Of a stretch of 16,468 nucleotides of DNA, positions 1-7,397 are shown one piece after another (position 1 is the first letter of the stretch; each line of letters begins with the position of its first letter). The notes beneath the pieces are model-generated. The model was not told the DNA's origin and ran no database searches. It saw only the letters and a program-made list of their open reading frames with translations. The translations under genes and the position numbers were made by a program. The stretch lies in NCBI GenBank assembly GCA_002343455.1, contig DDSR01000421.1:1-16468 (forward strand), written 5' to 3'. The stretch comes from Deltaproteobacteria bacterium UBA2385. Its GTDB lineage: Bacteria > Myxococcota_A > UBA796 > UBA2385.

Positions 1-2754
1 CCCAAGAAGCGCTCCTGGCTGCGGCGGGTCGTCGGCCTGGGCTGCGCCGGGGTGGTCTTCGGGCTGATCGGAGGCGGGCTCTTCACCTTCGGCGTGATCC
101 ACCACTACAGCCAGGATCTGCCCACCGTCGAGCTGCTCTCGCGCTACGAGCCGCCGACGGTGACCACCGTCTACGACCGCAACGGCGCGCTGATGGGGGA
201 GATCTACGAGAAGCGGCGCTATGTGCGGCCGCTCGACGAGATCCCCAAGCATGTGCAGAACGCCTTCATCGGGTCCGAGGACGCCAACTTCTGGACCCAC
301 GACGGGGTCGACTACGGCGGCATCGGCCGGGCGATCGGGCGCAACCTGGCCAAGGGGCGCAAGGCCCAGGGGGCCAGCACCATCACCCAGCAGGTGGCCC
401 GCAACTTCCTGCTCAGCTCGGAGAAGACCTACGAGCGGAAGATCCGCGAGATCCTGCTGGCCTGGCGTATCGAGGAGACCTTCGAGAAGGACCACATCCT
501 CTACCTGTACCTGAACCAGATCTACCTGGGCAGCGGCGCCTACGGGGTCGAGGCGGCCTCGCGGGTCTACTTCGGAAAGTCGGCCAGCGAGATCAGCCTG
601 GCCGAAGCGGCCATCCTGGCGGGCCTGCCCCAGCGGCCCAGCGACTACAGCCCCCACCAACACTGGGACAAGGCCCGGGCCCGACAGACCTATGTGCTGG
701 ACCAGATGCTGGACAAGAGCCTGATCGACCAGGCCACCTACGACGAGGCGATGGCCGAGGTCGTCACGATCGCACCGCGCACCAACGAGTTCCTCTCGCA
801 GGCGCCGTACTTCACCGAGCACATCCGGCGCTACCTGGTCGACACCTACGGCTTCGACAAGATCTACAACGACGGCCTCAGCGTGCAGTCGACCTGCGAT
901 CTTGGCTTGCAGAAGGCCGCCGAGAAGGCCGTCCGCGACAACGTGCTGAAGGCGTCGAACAGCATCGGCTGGCGAGGCCCGCGCGCGCAGCTGGGTTCCC
1001 AGGACATCGCCGCCCACCGACAGGCCACCGAGACCGCCCTGCGCCAGGCGCTCTCCGAGCGCAGCCTGAGGGTGGCCGACCCGGCCAGCGGCAAGGGGGG
1101 CCACGATCCGTTGCCCTCACGATCGACGCTGGAGGTCGGCCAGACCTACGAGGGCGTGGTGATCGCGGTGCAGCCCAAGCACGCGACGGTGGCCGTCGGA
1201 GACAACGAGATCCTCGTCCCGGTCGAGTGGTCCCTGTGGATGTACGAGCCCAACGCCGAGCGCTCCTTCAAGAGCCGGGCGCAGCGGGACCTGACCCAGG
1301 CCTTGACCGTCGGCGATGTGCTCGACGTCCACATCGAGGGCCTCAAGGCGGCCGAGGTGGCCGAGACCCGGGCGCTGCCCGAGGCCGCCTCCCGCCTCGC
1401 CGGGCGTATCTACCAGGAGCCCGAGCTGCAGGGCGCCTTCCTCTCCTACCGGCTGGAGGACGGCGGCGTCGTGGCGATGGTGGGCGGCTACGACTTCGCC
1501 AGCTCGGAGTTCAATCGGGCCACCCAGGCCATGCGGCAGGTCGGCTCGACCATCAAGCCCATCGTCTACGCCTCGGCCATCGCCACCCGCAAGGTGACCG
1601 CGGGCACGCTGATGCAGGACGCGCCCACCGTCTTCGGCGTGCTCGGCTTCGGGCTGTACAAGCCCGACAACTACGGCGAGGACTACCTGGGTAACATAAC
1701 GATGCGCAAGGCGCTGGCGCTCTCGCGCAACGTCGTGACGGTGCGCATCCTCGACAAGGTCGGGCTGGAGCCGGTCTTCCAGCTGGCCGGGCCCGGCCTG
1801 CGCATCGGCTTCGACGAGCCCAAGTGCAGCCGCCGGCACGTCCCGCTGGACAGCGAGTGCTCCGGAAGCCTGACCCCCAGCCCGGTCGCCGGGATGGGCT
1901 GGTGCGAGGAGTGCGACCCGACCTCCTGCTCGCTGGTGCAGGCCAGCGAAGGCAGGCAGTGCCTCAGCGAACCCGAAGAGCACCACGGCGAGTCCTGGTG
2001 CCGGTCCTGCGACCTCTCCCTGCGCGCCTGCGCCTGGGTCCCGCGCACCCAGCTCTCCAGCAACGAGATCTGCCTGGACGCCCGCATCGACGAGTCCAGC
2101 GGCCAGGTGGTCTGCCGGGCCTGCGACCTCTCCACCGGGCTGGGGTCCAGCTCCTTGACCGTGCTGGAGCTCACCCGGGCCTACAGCGCCTTCGCCACCT
2201 ACGGGCAGCTGATCGAGCCCTACTGGATCGAGAAGGTGGTCGACCGCGACGGGACGGTCATCGAGCAGCACGAGAAGCCCGCGCAGTGGCGCCGCGCCAT
2301 GGAGCCCGGCGTGGCCGGCATCGCCCACTGGATGCTGCGCGAGGTGGCCACCGCCGGGACCGCCGCCTCGACCAACAAGCTGGGGATCCAGGTCGCCGGC
2401 AAGACCGGCACGACCAACGACTTCAAGGACACCTGGTTCGTCGGCTACAACCCCGACCTGGTGAGCACCGCCTGGGTCGGCTACGACCAGCCCCGCTCGC
2501 TGGGGGTCTCGTTCACCGGAGGCGGCACGGCCCTGCCGATCTGGATGGACTACATGACCGTGGCCGCCCCCAAGGACCAGCCGCGCTCCTTCCCGCCCCT
2601 CCCCAACGTAGAGATGGTGCCGATCGACGAGTCGACCGGACGCGCAGCGCGCGGCGGACGGCCCATCCCCATGCTACCGGGGACCGCACCTACCAATGTG
2701 GTCGGCGACATCGGCGAGAAGACCGCCGAAGATCTCCTGACCTCGGACTTCTGA
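1..2754 (+). CDS. mrcA: Class A penicillin-binding protein 1A (5'-truncated) with Cys-rich insertion
   Basis: Bifunctional inner-membrane peptidoglycan synthase: polymerises lipid II (GT51) and cross-links stem peptides (transpeptidase). The frame is open from base 1, so the true start lies upstream; a GTG at 52 falls inside the membrane helix and is unlikely. Counting from the first codon, a basic stretch (KKRSWLRR) precedes one membrane helix (about 8-35). The GT51 domain follows, with the catalytic-type Glu at residue 93 (SEDANFW) and the GASTITQQ motif. A PCB_OB-like domain (GQTYEGVVIAVQ onward) links to the transpeptidase, which has STIK (Ser516), SRN (575-577) and KTGT (801-804). All catalytic motifs are intact. 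Between SRN and KTG, residues 609-708 hold 12 cysteines in three loose repeats, not a feature of ordinary PBP1A. The stop overlaps the next start by one base (TGATG), so the two genes are probably translationally coupled. Confidence 0.95.
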   Translation, partial: PKKRSWLRRVVGLGCAGVVFGLIGGGLFTFGVIHHYSQDLPTVELLSRYEPPTVTTVYDRNGALMGEIYEKRRYVRPLDEIPKHVQNAFIGSEDANFWTHDGVDYGGIGRAIGRNLAKGRKAQGASTITQQVARNFLLSSEKTYERKIREILLAWRIEETFEKDHILYLYLNQIYLGSGAYGVEAASRVYFGKSASEISLAEAAILAGLPQRPSDYSPHQHWDKARARQTYVLDQMLDKSLIDQATYDEAMAEVVTIAPRTNEFLSQAPYFTEHIRRYLVDTYGFDKIYNDGLSVQSTCDLGLQKAAEKAVRDNVLKASNSIGWRGPRAQLGSQDIAAHRQATETALRQALSERSLRVADPASGKGGHDPLPSRSTLEVGQTYEGVVIAVQPKHATVAVGDNEILVPVEWSLWMYEPNAERSFKSRAQRDLTQALTVGDVLDVHIEGLKAAEVAETRALPEAASRLAGRIYQEPELQGAFLSYRLEDGGVVAMVGGYDFASSEFNRATQAMRQVGSTIKPIVYASAIATRKVTAGTLMQDAPTVFGVLGFGLYKPDNYGEDYLGNITMRKALALSRNVVTVRILDKVGLEPVFQLAGPGLRIGFDEPKCSRRHVPLDSECSGSLTPSPVAGMGWCEECDPTSCSLVQASEGRQCLSEPEEHHGESWCRSCDLSLRACAWVPRTQLSSNEICLDARIDESSGQVVCRACDLSTGLGSSSLTVLELTRAYSAFATYGQLIEPYWIEKVVDRDGTVIEQHEKPAQWRRAMEPGVAGIAHWMLREVATAGTAASTNKLGIQVAGKTGTTNDFKDTWFVGYNPDLVSTAWVGYDQPRSLGVSFTGGGTALPIWMDYMTVAAPKDQPRSFPPLPNVEMVPIDESTGRAARGGRPIPMLPGTAPTNVVGDIGEKTAEDLLTSDF
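1825..2124 (+). other. Cysteine-rich threefold repeat inside the PBP1A transpeptidase domain
   Basis: Cys codons lie at 1825, 1858, 1903, 1912, 1927, 1960, 1999, 2008, 2029, 2071, 2113 and 2122. From 1858 they form three units, Cys-x(12-14)-Cys-x2-Cys-Asp, the first two ending in one more Cys after 4 or 6 residues. Two of the three units have Trp just before the CxxC. The segment sits where ordinary PBP1A runs directly from the SxN region into the Leu-Ser-x-Gly-Leu-Gly-Ser helix, so it is an insertion of about 100 residues. It should be periplasmic, where disulfides or metal binding are possible; which of these applies cannot be told from sequence. Confidence 0.85.
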
Positions 2755-3278
2755 TGTTGCTCCTCCTGGCTCCCCTGCTCCTCTCCTGCTCCACCTCCAG
2801 CACCCTGGAGGCCGCCCGGTGCGACCTCGACCTGGCCGAGCCCTCACCGGCCGAGGCCAGTCCAGGGCAGGTGGTCTCGCTGGCGGCGCGGCCGCTGACC
2901 TCCACCTGGGACACGGCGGTCTTCGTCGGCGACCAGCGGGCCAGCGGGGTCGAGATCAGCCGCGAAGGCTGCACCAGCTGCGACTCCTGCCGCGAGCTGG
3001 CCGAGTGCACGGCCTGCGGCGACTGCGACACCTGCGACCAGCTCTGCGAAGAGACCTGCGTGGAGACCATCCTCTTCCAGGTGCCGGACCTGGCGGCCGG
3101 CATCTTCGAGCTGCGCGTCTACAACGCCTACGGCCAGGGGGGCGCAGCCACGCTCCAGGTCCAGGACTCCGGCGGCGACACCGGCACGGGCGGCACCGGC
3201 ACGGGCGACACCGGCACGGGCGACACCGGCACGGGCGACACCGGTGCGGGCGACACCGGGACCTCCCAGCTGCGCTGA
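2754..3278 (+). CDS. Cys-rich lipoprotein with TIG-like domain and Gly-Asp-Thr-Gly tail
   Basis: Predicted 174-residue exported lipoprotein. The signal peptide is very short (MLLLLAPLLLSC), with lipobox LLSC and lipidation at Cys12; Ser at +2 predicts outer-membrane sorting. It lacks the usual Lys/Arg at the N-terminus. Residues about 23-72 and 103-140 read as a beta-rich, IPT/TIG-like immunoglobulin fold (SPGQVVSL ... FELRVYNAYGQGGAATLQV). This fold is interrupted at residues 73-102 by nine cysteines spaced CxxCxxCx5CxxCxxCxxCx3Cx3C. The C-terminus is a low-complexity GDTGT tail. The ATG overlaps the PBP1A stop (TGATG) and no good Shine-Dalgarno precedes it, so translation probably depends on the upstream gene. 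I do not recognise a named family. Its job is inferred only from coupling to PBP1A: a possible partner of the synthase. Confidence 0.8.
   Translation: MLLLLAPLLLSCSTSSTLEAARCDLDLAEPSPAEASPGQVVSLAARPLTSTWDTAVFVGDQRASGVEISREGCTSCDSCRELAECTACGDCDTCDQLCEETCVETILFQVPDLAAGIFELRVYNAYGQGGAATLQVQDSGGDTGTGGTGTGDTGTGDTGTGDTGAGDTGTSQLR
3174..3263 (+). repeat. 15-bp tandem repeat coding GDTGT
   Basis: Five full copies of the unit GGCGACACCGGCACG plus a partial sixth, starting at 3174, 3189, 3204, 3219, 3234 and 3249. The second copy has one change and the fifth two. It encodes the Gly-Asp-Thr-Gly-Thr tail of the lipoprotein. Copy number may vary by slippage without shifting the reading frame. Confidence 0.9.
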
Positions 3279-3303
3279 CCTTCACCCCCGGCGACGATAG
3301 CGC

Positions 3304-3333
3304 TTGCCGCACCCCGCATCCTGCTGCTAAATA
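3304..3333 (+). promoter_or_regulatory. Possible sigma-70-type promoter ahead of the exported protein gene
   Basis: TTGCCG (3304-3309) and TAAATA (3328-3333) are 18 bases apart. TAAATA is the only AT-rich hexamer in this 103-bp gap, but the -10 match is weak. Just downstream, 3334-3347 reads CCCCCGGACGGGGG, a short GC hairpin that would lie near the start of the transcript or act as a weak stop for the upstream operon; no T-run follows it. Confidence 0.25.
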
Positions 3334-3381
3334 CCCCCGGACGGGGGCCCGAGCCCCATCCTGGCAACCCCTGGAACTCCG

Positions 3382-3966
3382 ATGTACCGAAGCCTCCTCG
3401 CCGCGCTCGCCCTCTTCAGCGTCAGCAGCTCTGCCTGGGCGGGCGGCCTGGGACTGCTCACCACCGCCGGCTTGCACCAGACCCGGGCCTACTACTACGA
3501 CGACGCCGGCAACCAGGGCATCGACGGCCAGACCCGCGCCAACTACGGCGGCGGCATCATCGCCATGCTCGGCGACAAGGACGACAAGGTCCAGGGCGTG
3601 ATGCGCCTGTGGTACCTCCAGGACCAGGCCCAGGCGGTCCCCGACACCGGCTCGACCGAAGACGCGATCTACCCCGACGAAGCCAGCAAGGGCGCCACCC
3701 ACCTCGGCATGTTCACGGCCGGCGTGCAGTGGGGGCTCCTGGGCGACCCCAGCAAGTTCCTCTTCACGCTGGAGACCCACGCCGGCTCGGGCTTCGCGAC
3801 CGAAGATGCGCGCGAGTTCCTGCTGGTCGAGGTCGGCCCCGGCGCCACCTACGCCCTGTCCGACTCGCTGCTGCTCTTCGGCAGCATCACCGCGGACATG
3901 CGCTACCGCAAGCGCGTCACCTTCAGCGAGAACGTCACGCTGGGTGCCCGCGTGATGTTCGACTGA
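3382..3966 (+). CDS. Small exported, probably outer-membrane beta-rich protein
   Basis: 194 residues. A classical signal peptide (MYRSLLAALALFSVSSSAWA) ends in an AWA|GG cleavage site after residue 20. The mature part alternates short amphipathic strands with Gly/Asp/Asn turns and ends with strands (LLLFGSITADMRYRKRVTF, then NVTLGARVMFD). This suggests a small outer-membrane barrel of about eight strands, or a peripheral beta-rich outer-membrane protein. There are no cysteines. GGAA at 3373-3376, five bases before the ATG, serves as a plausible ribosome site. The next gene starts four bases after this stop, so they are probably co-transcribed. No named family is recognised; the barrel reading is inference from strand pattern. 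Confidence 0.75.
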   Translation: MYRSLLAALALFSVSSSAWAGGLGLLTTAGLHQTRAYYYDDAGNQGIDGQTRANYGGGIIAMLGDKDDKVQGVMRLWYLQDQAQAVPDTGSTEDAIYPDEASKGATHLGMFTAGVQWGLLGDPSKFLFTLETHAGSGFATEDAREFLLVEVGPGATYALSDSLLLFGSITADMRYRKRVTFSENVTLGARVMFD

Positions 3967-3970
3967 AGCT

Positions 3971-5983
3971 GTGCGCGTTCGCCTGGCGGGCGGTCTCGCG
4001 CTGACCCTGGCCAGCGCCGGCTGCTCGTTCACCACCCGCGAGTCGGGCTGGTCCTCGCAGCTGGAGGCCGACGGGCCCTGTTGGAGCGTCAGGCTGGACG
4101 ATGGCCTGGACGAGGGCTCCACCGCCGAGCTGCGCGACCTCTACGACTGCCTCAACCGCCAGGGCGCCCTCCAGGCCCTGGACGGCTCGATGCAGGCCCT
4201 CGAGGGCACGGGCCGGGGCGGCTTGCAGCCGGGCACCGACCTCGCGCGGCTGGTCAACCGCCTGGCGGAGCTGGAGCTGGACCTGGTCGGCCTGGTGTCC
4301 TCCGCCGTGGAGCTGCTGGAGGACCCCGATCGGCCCGTCGAGACCGTGCTCCAGGCCGCGGTGGAGGCGATCTACGGCCAGGCCTGGTCGCGCCTGCCGG
4401 CCCAAGAGCAGCGGGCCACCAGCGAAGCCCTGGCCGAGGGGCTCGTCGTCCCGGGCTCGATCCTGCTGGGCCTCGCCGCCACCCGGATCCTGGACCAGGG
4501 CGGCGAGCCCCTGCCGCTGCTGGCGGAGATCGTCGAGGATCCCGCAGTGGACGATATGATCTGCACGGCGGCGGGCCTCGTGCTGAGCGAGGACCCGACC
4601 GTGCGCTCCCTCAGCGAGCGGCTCCCCGCCGACCTGGGCGAGGCCCTCGCCCGCAGCCGCGACGCCAGCAACGATCGCTGGAGCGGCGCCAGCGGCGACT
4701 CCCTGCGCGATCTCCTGGTCGCGCTGCTGGTCAGCCCCGGCTCCGACGGGCAGACCGTGCTGCACGCCAGCACGGAGCCCCTGCTGGGCATCCTCGACGA
4801 CGAGTACGCGGTCGCCAACCTGCGACAGACCCTGGAGCAGAGCCGCGAGGCCGACAGCCTGACCCTGCTGCCGGCCCAGCTCCGGCACCTCAGCCAGGTC
4901 GATCGGGCCGGGGGGAGCCTGGCCGGACAGGAGGACAGCGCCCTGTCCTCCCTGCTGCGGCTGCTCGACCAGGCCAACACCGAGGTCGTCTGCACGGTGG
5001 ACATCCTGGTCACCGATCTGCGAATCGACCTGGGCAACCTCTCCGTCTCGCTGCTCTCCTTCCTGGCCGACCAGGACCCCGACGCCGCCGCGGACGGGGT
5101 CGACCTGCTGGGCGATGTGCTGGGATGGGGCCTCAGCCAGACCACCCTGGAGCTGATCGCCTCGACCGGCGCCTGCCCGGTGATCGACGACCAGCTCGTC
5201 GACGACCTGCAAGCCATCGATCGCCTGGGCGATCCCGAGGTGCGAGAGCTGGTCGTGGTCCTGCTGGGCGTCTTCGACGATCTGCGCGCGGGCGAGCAGG
5301 ACCGCCTCCCCGACCTGGTGGACCTCGTCTCCATCGTGCATCAGCGCGGCGCGGTCCCCCCCTTGGAGGAGCTGCTCGCCGACGTCGGCAGCACGGCGCT
5401 GGCGGCGGACCTGGTCGAGGTGGTCGGCCTCGGCCTGGACCCCTCGGCCCTCCAGGTCACGGCCTGCCCGGACGGCAGCGAGCCGCTGCGCTTCGCAGGC
5501 ATGCTTGGCCTGGCCCGCGCCCTGCTGGGCGATCGCCTGGGCGGATCGGCCTTGGAGCGGCTGGATCCCCTGCTGCAGGAGCTGCTCGGCGCCGAGGAGA
5601 GCTGGCAGCTGCTCGGCAACCTGGGGACCCTGGCCCAAGCCGAGGACGCTCGCCTCTTCGAGCTCCCCGCGCTGCTCTTCGAGGGCCTCGACGGGCAGCC
5701 GACCGACTCCAGCCGGCTGCAGCTGGCCCAGGTGCTGGCCGACCCGACCTGGACCGACCCGCTGCTGCGCCTCGCCGAGAGCGCCGCGCTCGGGTCCGCC
5801 CTCCGCGACCCCGGGAGCGCCGCGACCCCCGGCCCGCTGCCCTGGGCCGCCCAGCTCGTCATCGGCGGGACCCTCGACGCCGTGCTCCGCACCGTCGATC
5901 TCGTCCTCGGCTCGCTGGACGGCTCGCGAGGCGACGCGCCGGATGCCGCCAGGGGCCCTCCCCCTCCCCCTCTCCTCCCCTGA
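3971..5983 (+). CDS. Large alpha-helical repeat lipoprotein
   Basis: 670 residues from a GTG start. The signal sequence MRVRLAGGLALTLASAGC has a lipobox (SAGC, lipidation at Cys18), and Ser at +2 favours the outer membrane. The rest is almost entirely Leu/Ala/Asp/Glu-rich amphipathic helices in successive pairs (for example LARLVNRLAELELDLVGLV and LRDLLVALLVSPGSDG), consistent with a HEAT/ARM-like alpha-solenoid in the periplasm. A few scattered cysteines (PCWS, YDCLN, MICTA, EVVCT, GACPV, TACPD) could form disulfides. The C-terminus ends in a Pro-rich run. It is the last gene of the envelope block. I recognise no family; a scaffold or partner-binding role is inference from architecture only. 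Confidence 0.8.
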   Translation: MRVRLAGGLALTLASAGCSFTTRESGWSSQLEADGPCWSVRLDDGLDEGSTAELRDLYDCLNRQGALQALDGSMQALEGTGRGGLQPGTDLARLVNRLAELELDLVGLVSSAVELLEDPDRPVETVLQAAVEAIYGQAWSRLPAQEQRATSEALAEGLVVPGSILLGLAATRILDQGGEPLPLLAEIVEDPAVDDMICTAAGLVLSEDPTVRSLSERLPADLGEALARSRDASNDRWSGASGDSLRDLLVALLVSPGSDGQTVLHASTEPLLGILDDEYAVANLRQTLEQSREADSLTLLPAQLRHLSQVDRAGGSLAGQEDSALSSLLRLLDQANTEVVCTVDILVTDLRIDLGNLSVSLLSFLADQDPDAAADGVDLLGDVLGWGLSQTTLELIASTGACPVIDDQLVDDLQAIDRLGDPEVRELVVVLLGVFDDLRAGEQDRLPDLVDLVSIVHQRGAVPPLEELLADVGSTALAADLVEVVGLGLDPSALQVTACPDGSEPLRFAGMLGLARALLGDRLGGSALERLDPLLQELLGAEESWQLLGNLGTLAQAEDARLFELPALLFEGLDGQPTDSSRLQLAQVLADPTWTDPLLRLAESAALGSALRDPGSAATPGPLPWAAQLVIGGTLDAVLRTVDLVLGSLDGSRGDAPDAARGPPPPPLLP

Positions 5984-5996
5984 CGGAAGGACGCCC

Positions 5997-6809
5997 ATGG
6001 ACTCGCAGTACCTCCACCACCCCGCGCCGGGCCAGGGCATCGAGCACGCCTACGGGCCGAACATCCACATCCTCAGCCAGCCCTACCCGATGTCGATCCT
6101 GGCCCGGCTCTGCTCCAGCGAGACCACCCAGCCGACCGTCAACCGCCTCGTCAGCCGCCTCTACGACTGGCTGCTGGGCGAGGTCGCCTCGCGCGAGCTG
6201 CCCCGCCGCCAGGTCAGCATCCCCACCCGGATGCGGGCCAGCGAGCCCCGGGGCGTCTACTCGGGCGAGGCCATCGATCGGCACCAGTCGGTGGTCGTCT
6301 GCGACATCGCCCGCGCCGGGATGGTGCCCAGCCAGCGCGTCTACGAGGCCCTGCACGACGTCCTGGCGCCCGAGGTGATCCGCCAGGACCACGTCATGGC
6401 CAGCCGCAAGACCAACGAGGCGGGCCAGGTCGTCGGCATCCACGTCCACGCCAGCAAGATCGGCGGCCCCGTCAACGAGTCCATCGTGCTCGTCCCCGAT
6501 CCGATGGCCGCAACCGGGACCAGCCTGGACGCCGTGCTGCAGACCTACCGCAACCTGCCGGGCGGCCCCCCCCGGAAGATCGTCGCCATGCACCTGATCA
6601 TCACCCCGGAGTACCTGCGACGCATCCGCGAGGCCCACCCCGACCTGGTGATCTACGCGGTCCGCTTGGATCGGGGGATGTCCTCGGCCGAGGTCCTGGC
6701 GACCCGCCCCGGCACCCGCTGGGCCGAAGAGGTCGGTCTCAACAGCGTCCAGTACATCGTGCCGGGCGCCGGCGGGGTCGGCGAGCTGCTGAACAACGCC
6801 TGGATTTGA
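5997..6809 (+). CDS. Uracil phosphoribosyltransferase-like protein
   Basis: 270 residues. The type I phosphoribosyltransferase PRPP-binding loop is DPMAATGTS (168-176), matching the DPMLATGGS of UPRT. The C-terminal YIVPGAGGVGE (253-263) matches the uracil-binding YIVPGLGDAGD of Upp. An upstream IARAGMVPS corresponds to the UPRT LRAGLGM segment. It should convert a free base, probably uracil, plus PRPP to the monophosphate. It is about 60 residues longer than ordinary Upp (about 208), with an extended N-terminus, and the GLGDAGD motif is altered, so the base specificity is less certain. The ATG at 5997 follows GGAAGG (5985-5990) and lies 13 bases after the previous stop; the open frame further upstream is a shadow of the lipoprotein gene. 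Another base-salvage gene follows. Confidence 0.8.
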   Translation: MDSQYLHHPAPGQGIEHAYGPNIHILSQPYPMSILARLCSSETTQPTVNRLVSRLYDWLLGEVASRELPRRQVSIPTRMRASEPRGVYSGEAIDRHQSVVVCDIARAGMVPSQRVYEALHDVLAPEVIRQDHVMASRKTNEAGQVVGIHVHASKIGGPVNESIVLVPDPMAATGTSLDAVLQTYRNLPGGPPRKIVAMHLIITPEYLRRIREAHPDLVIYAVRLDRGMSSAEVLATRPGTRWAEEVGLNSVQYIVPGAGGVGELLNNAWI

Positions 6810-6823
6810 GGGCCGCGCGGCCC
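6810..6823. repeat. Perfect 14-bp palindrome after the UPRT-like gene
   Basis: GGGCCGCGCGGCCC begins directly after the TGA stop. It could form a GC stem, but no T-run follows, so an intrinsic terminator is doubtful. It may serve as an mRNA 3'-end stem or separate two transcripts in the 51-bp gap. Confidence 0.5.
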
Positions 6824-6860
6824 GCTCGCGTTAGCCCTGCCCTCCTTCTTGGAGAGGCCC

Positions 6861-7397
6861 ATGCCCGTCCTGCCCCCTGATGAACACGTCCGCGTCCTCA
6901 TCTCCGAGGAGCGCATCCGCGAGCGGATCGCCGAGCTCGCCCTGGAGATCCGCGCTCAGGTCGGCAGCGAGCCGGTCACCTGCATCGGCGTGCTCAAGGG
7001 CAGCTTCATCTTCATGGCCGATCTCGTCCGCGCCCTGGGGGGACCGGTGCGCTGCGAGTTCCTGGGCGTCAGCAGCTACCACGGCGGGACCCGCTCGACC
7101 GGCGTGGTCCGCATCACCCAGGACCTGCGCCACCCGATCGAAGGCCAGCACTGCTTGCTGATCGAGGACATCGTCGACACGGGCCTGACCCTGGACTACC
7201 TCAAGCACTTCCTGGGCGGCCACCGCCCGGCCAGCCTGCGGACCGTCACCCTGCTGGACAAGCCCGATCATCGCGAGGTCGAGGTCGACGCCGACCACGT
7301 CGGCTTCACCATCCCCGACGAGTTCGTGGTCGGCTACGGGCTGGACCTGGGCGAGCTGTACCGCAACCTGCCCTTCATCGGCGTCTACTCTCCCTGA
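6861..7397 (+). CDS. hpt: Hypoxanthine phosphoribosyltransferase
   Basis: Cytosolic purine salvage enzyme forming IMP (and usually GMP) from base plus PRPP. 178 residues, normal for bacterial HPRT. Motifs: VLKGSFIFMADL (44-55), the flexible-loop SSYHGGT (71-77), the PRPP loop LLIEDIVDTGLTL (99-111), the purine-ring Lys in LLDKP (131-135), and DEFVVGYGLD (153-162). The ATG at 6861 is preceded by GGAGAGG (6851-6857). An in-frame TTG at 6849 overlaps this ribosome site and is rejected. Its 3' end overlaps the convergent exonuclease gene by 13 bp. The neighbouring UPRT-like gene is also salvage, and PNP, which supplies hypoxanthine, is 4.7 kb downstream. Confidence 0.95.
   Translation: MPVLPPDEHVRVLISEERIRERIAELALEIRAQVGSEPVTCIGVLKGSFIFMADLVRALGGPVRCEFLGVSSYHGGTRSTGVVRITQDLRHPIEGQHCLLIEDIVDTGLTLDYLKHFLGGHRPASLRTVTLLDKPDHREVEVDADHVGFTIPDEFVVGYGLDLGELYRNLPFIGVYSP

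Noticed and set aside
1117..2328. 403-codon minus-strand open frame
   Set aside because: Antisense to the PBP1A transpeptidase domain, whose motifs on the plus strand are clear.
1824..2753. Upstream extension of the Cys-rich lipoprotein frame
   Set aside because: Overlaps PBP1A in another frame and would bury the signal peptide and lipobox; the ATG at 2754 is the sensible start.
3301..3310. Second sigma-54 element (CTTGCC before 3310)
   Set aside because: The GG upstream is 14, not 10, bases from the GC, which breaks the strict spacing.
3334..3347. CCCCCGGACGGGGG as an intrinsic terminator
   Set aside because: The loop is very small and no T-run follows; kept only as a note beside the weak promoter.
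3935..6040. 701-codon open frame on the minus strand
   Set aside because: Antisense to the helical lipoprotein gene. Its Gly/Ala/Gln/Arg-rich composition is the usual shadow of a Leu/Asp/Glu-rich gene in GC-rich DNA, and no domain is visible.
4081..6378. 765-codon open frame on the plus strand
   Set aside because: Frame-shifted shadow of the helical lipoprotein and UPRT-like genes; Pro/Arg/Gly-rich with no motifs.
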